DNA from: an uncultured Porphyromonadaceae bacterium
Lineage (GTDB): Bacteria; Bacteroidota; Bacteroidia; Bacteroidales; Muribaculaceae
Direction: 5' to 3'
Assembly: GCA_947177035.1 (NCBI GenBank)
Contig: CAMWSS010000011.1
Span: forward strand, 1-64,000
Length of the DNA stretch: 64,000 nt
Positions 62,383 through 64,000 of this stretch are shown piece after piece. Below the pieces are notes generated by a model. That model saw nothing but the letters and a program-made list of their open reading frames with translations, ran no database searches and was not told the DNA's origin. The position numbers were made by a program, and so were the translations under genes. The stretch's first letter is position 1; every line of letters begins with the position of its first letter.

Positions 62383-63660
62383 ATGGACTATAACCAGACT
62401 ATCGAATACCTGTTCAGCCAGACAACCGTGTTTCAGCGCGACGGCGCCTCGGCCTACAAGCCTGGACTCGAAACCGCACTGGCTCTCAGCGCGGCCTTCG
62501 GCAACCCGCACCGCCGCCTGCCGCGGGCCATACACATAGCCGGCACAAACGGCAAAGGCTCCACGGCCCACACCCTGGCCGCCATCATGCAATGCGCAGG
62601 ATTGCGAACCGGACTCTATACTTCGCCGCATCTGACCGACTTCCGCGAACGCATCAGAGTGAACGGCCAGATGATTCCCCATGAGGCCGTCACCGATTTC
62701 GTGGAGCGCTATCTCGGTCATCCTGAACTGACAGCGCTGCAACCGTCGTTTTTCGAACTGACCACCATCATGGCCTTCGAGTGGTTTGCGTCACAGCAAG
62801 TCGACGTGGCCATAATTGAAGTGGGACTCGGAGGACGCCTGGACACTACCAACATCATAACTCCGTCGCTGAGCGTCATCACAAACATCTCGCTCGACCA
62901 CACCGCGTTGCTCGGATCCACTCCGGCCGAGATCGCAGCTGAAAAGGCAGGCATCATCAAGGCCGGCGTGCCGGTGGTGATCGGTGAGGCCGAGCTGCCG
63001 GAGGTTCGCCAGGTGTTCATCGACAAAGCAGCCGAAGCCGGCGCGCCGATACAATTTGCCCGGCCGCTTGACAAAGCGGAAGCTCTGCCCGACGGATCAT
63101 GGCTCTATAACGGCACTATCCACGGCACACTGCGCGGCGAATTCCAGCAGGCCAACGCCGCCACGGTGATCACCGCGCTCAACGCTCTCGCCTGGCCCGA
63201 AATCACTCCCGAAGCTATAGCCTGCGGTTTTGACCGGGTCGAGATCCTGACCGGACTGCGCGGACGCCTGTCGGAACTGACCACACTCCGCTGCCGGGCC
63301 GTCTATGACACCGGACACAACCCCGGAGCGTGGCGCCACATCGGACCATGGCTCGCGTCGGTGACCGCCCCGCGCAGGGTGGCGGTCATAGGCTTCGCCG
63401 CCGACAAGGATGTCGACGCCATACTGGCACTCATGCCCGAATCATATTATTACGTATTCACCCGCCCTACCGGCAACCGCGGACTCGAAGCCGCCGAACT
63501 CTCACGCAAAGCCGCAGTCCACGGACTGCGCGGCGCCGTGGTGCCATCTGTGGCCGATGCTGTCGGAGTGGCCCAGGACATTGCCGGACCCGACGGATTC
63601 ATATTCATCGGAGGCTCCAACTTCGTCATCGCCGACATGCTCGCCTCCTTCAACGATTAG
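62383..63660 (+). CDS. folC: Bifunctional dihydrofolate/folylpolyglutamate synthase
   Basis: The 425-residue Mur-ligase-family enzyme attaches glutamates to dihydropteroate and to folates. The P-loop GTNGKGST (residues 54-61) and the motifs LYTSPHLTDFRERIRVNG, VEVGLGG-like IIEVGLGGRLDTTNII and NISLDHTALLGSTPAEIAAEKAGI mark FolC. The C-terminal domain (about residues 290-425) holds the glutamate site, including YDTGHNPGA. It lies in a run with the CHR pair. folE elsewhere in the window supplies an earlier step of the same pathway. Confidence 0.95.
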   Translation: MDYNQTIEYLFSQTTVFQRDGASAYKPGLETALALSAAFGNPHRRLPRAIHIAGTNGKGSTAHTLAAIMQCAGLRTGLYTSPHLTDFRERIRVNGQMIPHEAVTDFVERYLGHPELTALQPSFFELTTIMAFEWFASQQVDVAIIEVGLGGRLDTTNIITPSLSVITNISLDHTALLGSTPAEIAAEKAGIIKAGVPVVIGEAELPEVRQVFIDKAAEAGAPIQFARPLDKAEALPDGSWLYNGTIHGTLRGEFQQANAATVITALNALAWPEITPEAIACGFDRVEILTGLRGRLSELTTLRCRAVYDTGHNPGAWRHIGPWLASVTAPRRVAVIGFAADKDVDAILALMPESYYYVFTRPTGNRGLEAAELSRKAAVHGLRGAVVPSVADAVGVAQDIAGPDGFIFIGGSNFVIADMLASFND

Positions 63661-63682
63661 CCTAACCCCTACAGAATCAGAC

Positions 63683-64000
63683 ATGAACATCGGAGACACA
63701 GTGCCCGACCTGCTCGGCACCGACGCCGAGGGACGCGAAGTGCGCCTCAGCGATTATCCTGACAAAAAGGTGATACTCTACTTCTATCCTAAAGACAACA
63801 CTTCGGGTTGCACAGCCGAGGCATGCAGCATGCGCGACAATATGCCGGCCTTGGCCGGAGCCGGCTATCAGGTAATCGGCGTGAGCGTTGACTCCGCCGA
63901 GTCCCACCGCAAGTTTGCAGCCAAGCACTCGCTTGACTTCCCGCTGATCGCCGACACCGACCACACCCTGGTGGAACTGATGGGCGTATGGGGCGAAAAA
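63683..64000 (+). CDS. bcp: Bcp-type thioredoxin-dependent peroxiredoxin, 5' part
   Basis: 106 residues are visible before the window ends. They show the peroxiredoxin fold with the peroxidatic Cys43 in DNTSGCTAEAC and Cys48 as resolving cysteine, the alpha2-type (Bcp) arrangement, followed by YQVIGVSVDSAESHRKF. It would reduce peroxides using thioredoxin in the cytoplasm. The start lies 22 bases after folC, so it may belong to the same transcript. The 3' end is beyond the window. Confidence 0.93.
   Translation, partial: MNIGDTVPDLLGTDAEGREVRLSDYPDKKVILYFYPKDNTSGCTAEACSMRDNMPALAGAGYQVIGVSVDSAESHRKFAAKHSLDFPLIADTDHTLVELMGVWGEK

Overview
The window looks like chromosome from a Bacteroidales bacterium, most likely a Muribaculaceae (S24-7) gut species. 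This is inferred from three things: the many Bacteroidetes-type -7 promoter boxes (TAnnTTTG), several with a -33 TTG-core box about 20 bases upstream; the absence of clear Shine-Dalgarno sites; and gene content typical of the order (RprXY, PPi-dependent phosphofructokinase, DUF4293, DUF5683, Porin_10 and PorT-like barrels, a parA-parB-DUF5683-lytic transglycosylase run, Ser-type sulfatase). No species can be named from sequence alone.

Layout. 1-1000: the start of a propeller-sensor regulator runs off the left edge, followed by a decayed conjugative-element gene, three short tandem repeats and a tRNA-Ser(GGA). 1000-16400: housekeeping and envelope genes (M3 peptidase lipoprotein, PPi-PFK, flavodoxin-like protein, Fur-family regulator, porin plus solute-binding protein, SPOR-folE-DUF4293-glycosyltransferase, a two-domain TonB-C protein, uvrB-ygiQ). 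16350-28600: a deleted GH2 glycosidase remnant, an ABC-F ATPase with a nitroreductase and an AspT/YidE-like transporter, a secreted GH27 alpha-galactosidase, clpB and catalase. 28600-38700: a leftward parA-parB-DUF5683-mltD-barrel operon, a second ABC-F protein, and htpG-dacB. 38800-43300: an oxalate catabolism cluster, formyl-CoA transferase, oxalyl-CoA decarboxylase and an AEC carrier, in the same gene order as E. coli yfdW-yfdU-yfdV. 43300-47000: a small lipoprotein, an RNA methyltransferase and the RprX/RprY two-component system. 47200-51500: etfB-etfA-acyl-CoA dehydrogenase and a small SPFH-tail membrane protein. 51500-59400: a leftward block running metG, ansA, Rid-fold protein, lipoprotein, and then, from its own promoter, a 2-TM protein, a PstS-like lipoprotein and a TPR protein. 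59500-64000: a sulfatase, a split CHR transporter pair, folC and the start of a Bcp peroxiredoxin.

How genes work together. The oxalate cluster is the most distinctive metabolic unit: Frc charges oxalate with CoA from formyl-CoA, Oxc decarboxylates oxalyl-CoA and regenerates formyl-CoA, and the AEC protein probably moves the anion. The Frc here lacks the usual tetraglycine active-site loop, a strong hairpin lies between frc and oxc, and a terminator-like hairpin plus a C9 run precede the carrier gene. EtfBA and the acyl-CoA dehydrogenase form an electron-transfer unit. The alpha-galactosidase and sulfatase point to glycan foraging. Several genes (fur-like, uvrB, porin, chr pair, second ABC-F, propeller regulator) have the -7 box only 5-8 bases before the start codon, suggesting leaderless or almost leaderless mRNAs. 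No rRNA, CRISPR array or intact insertion sequence was seen.
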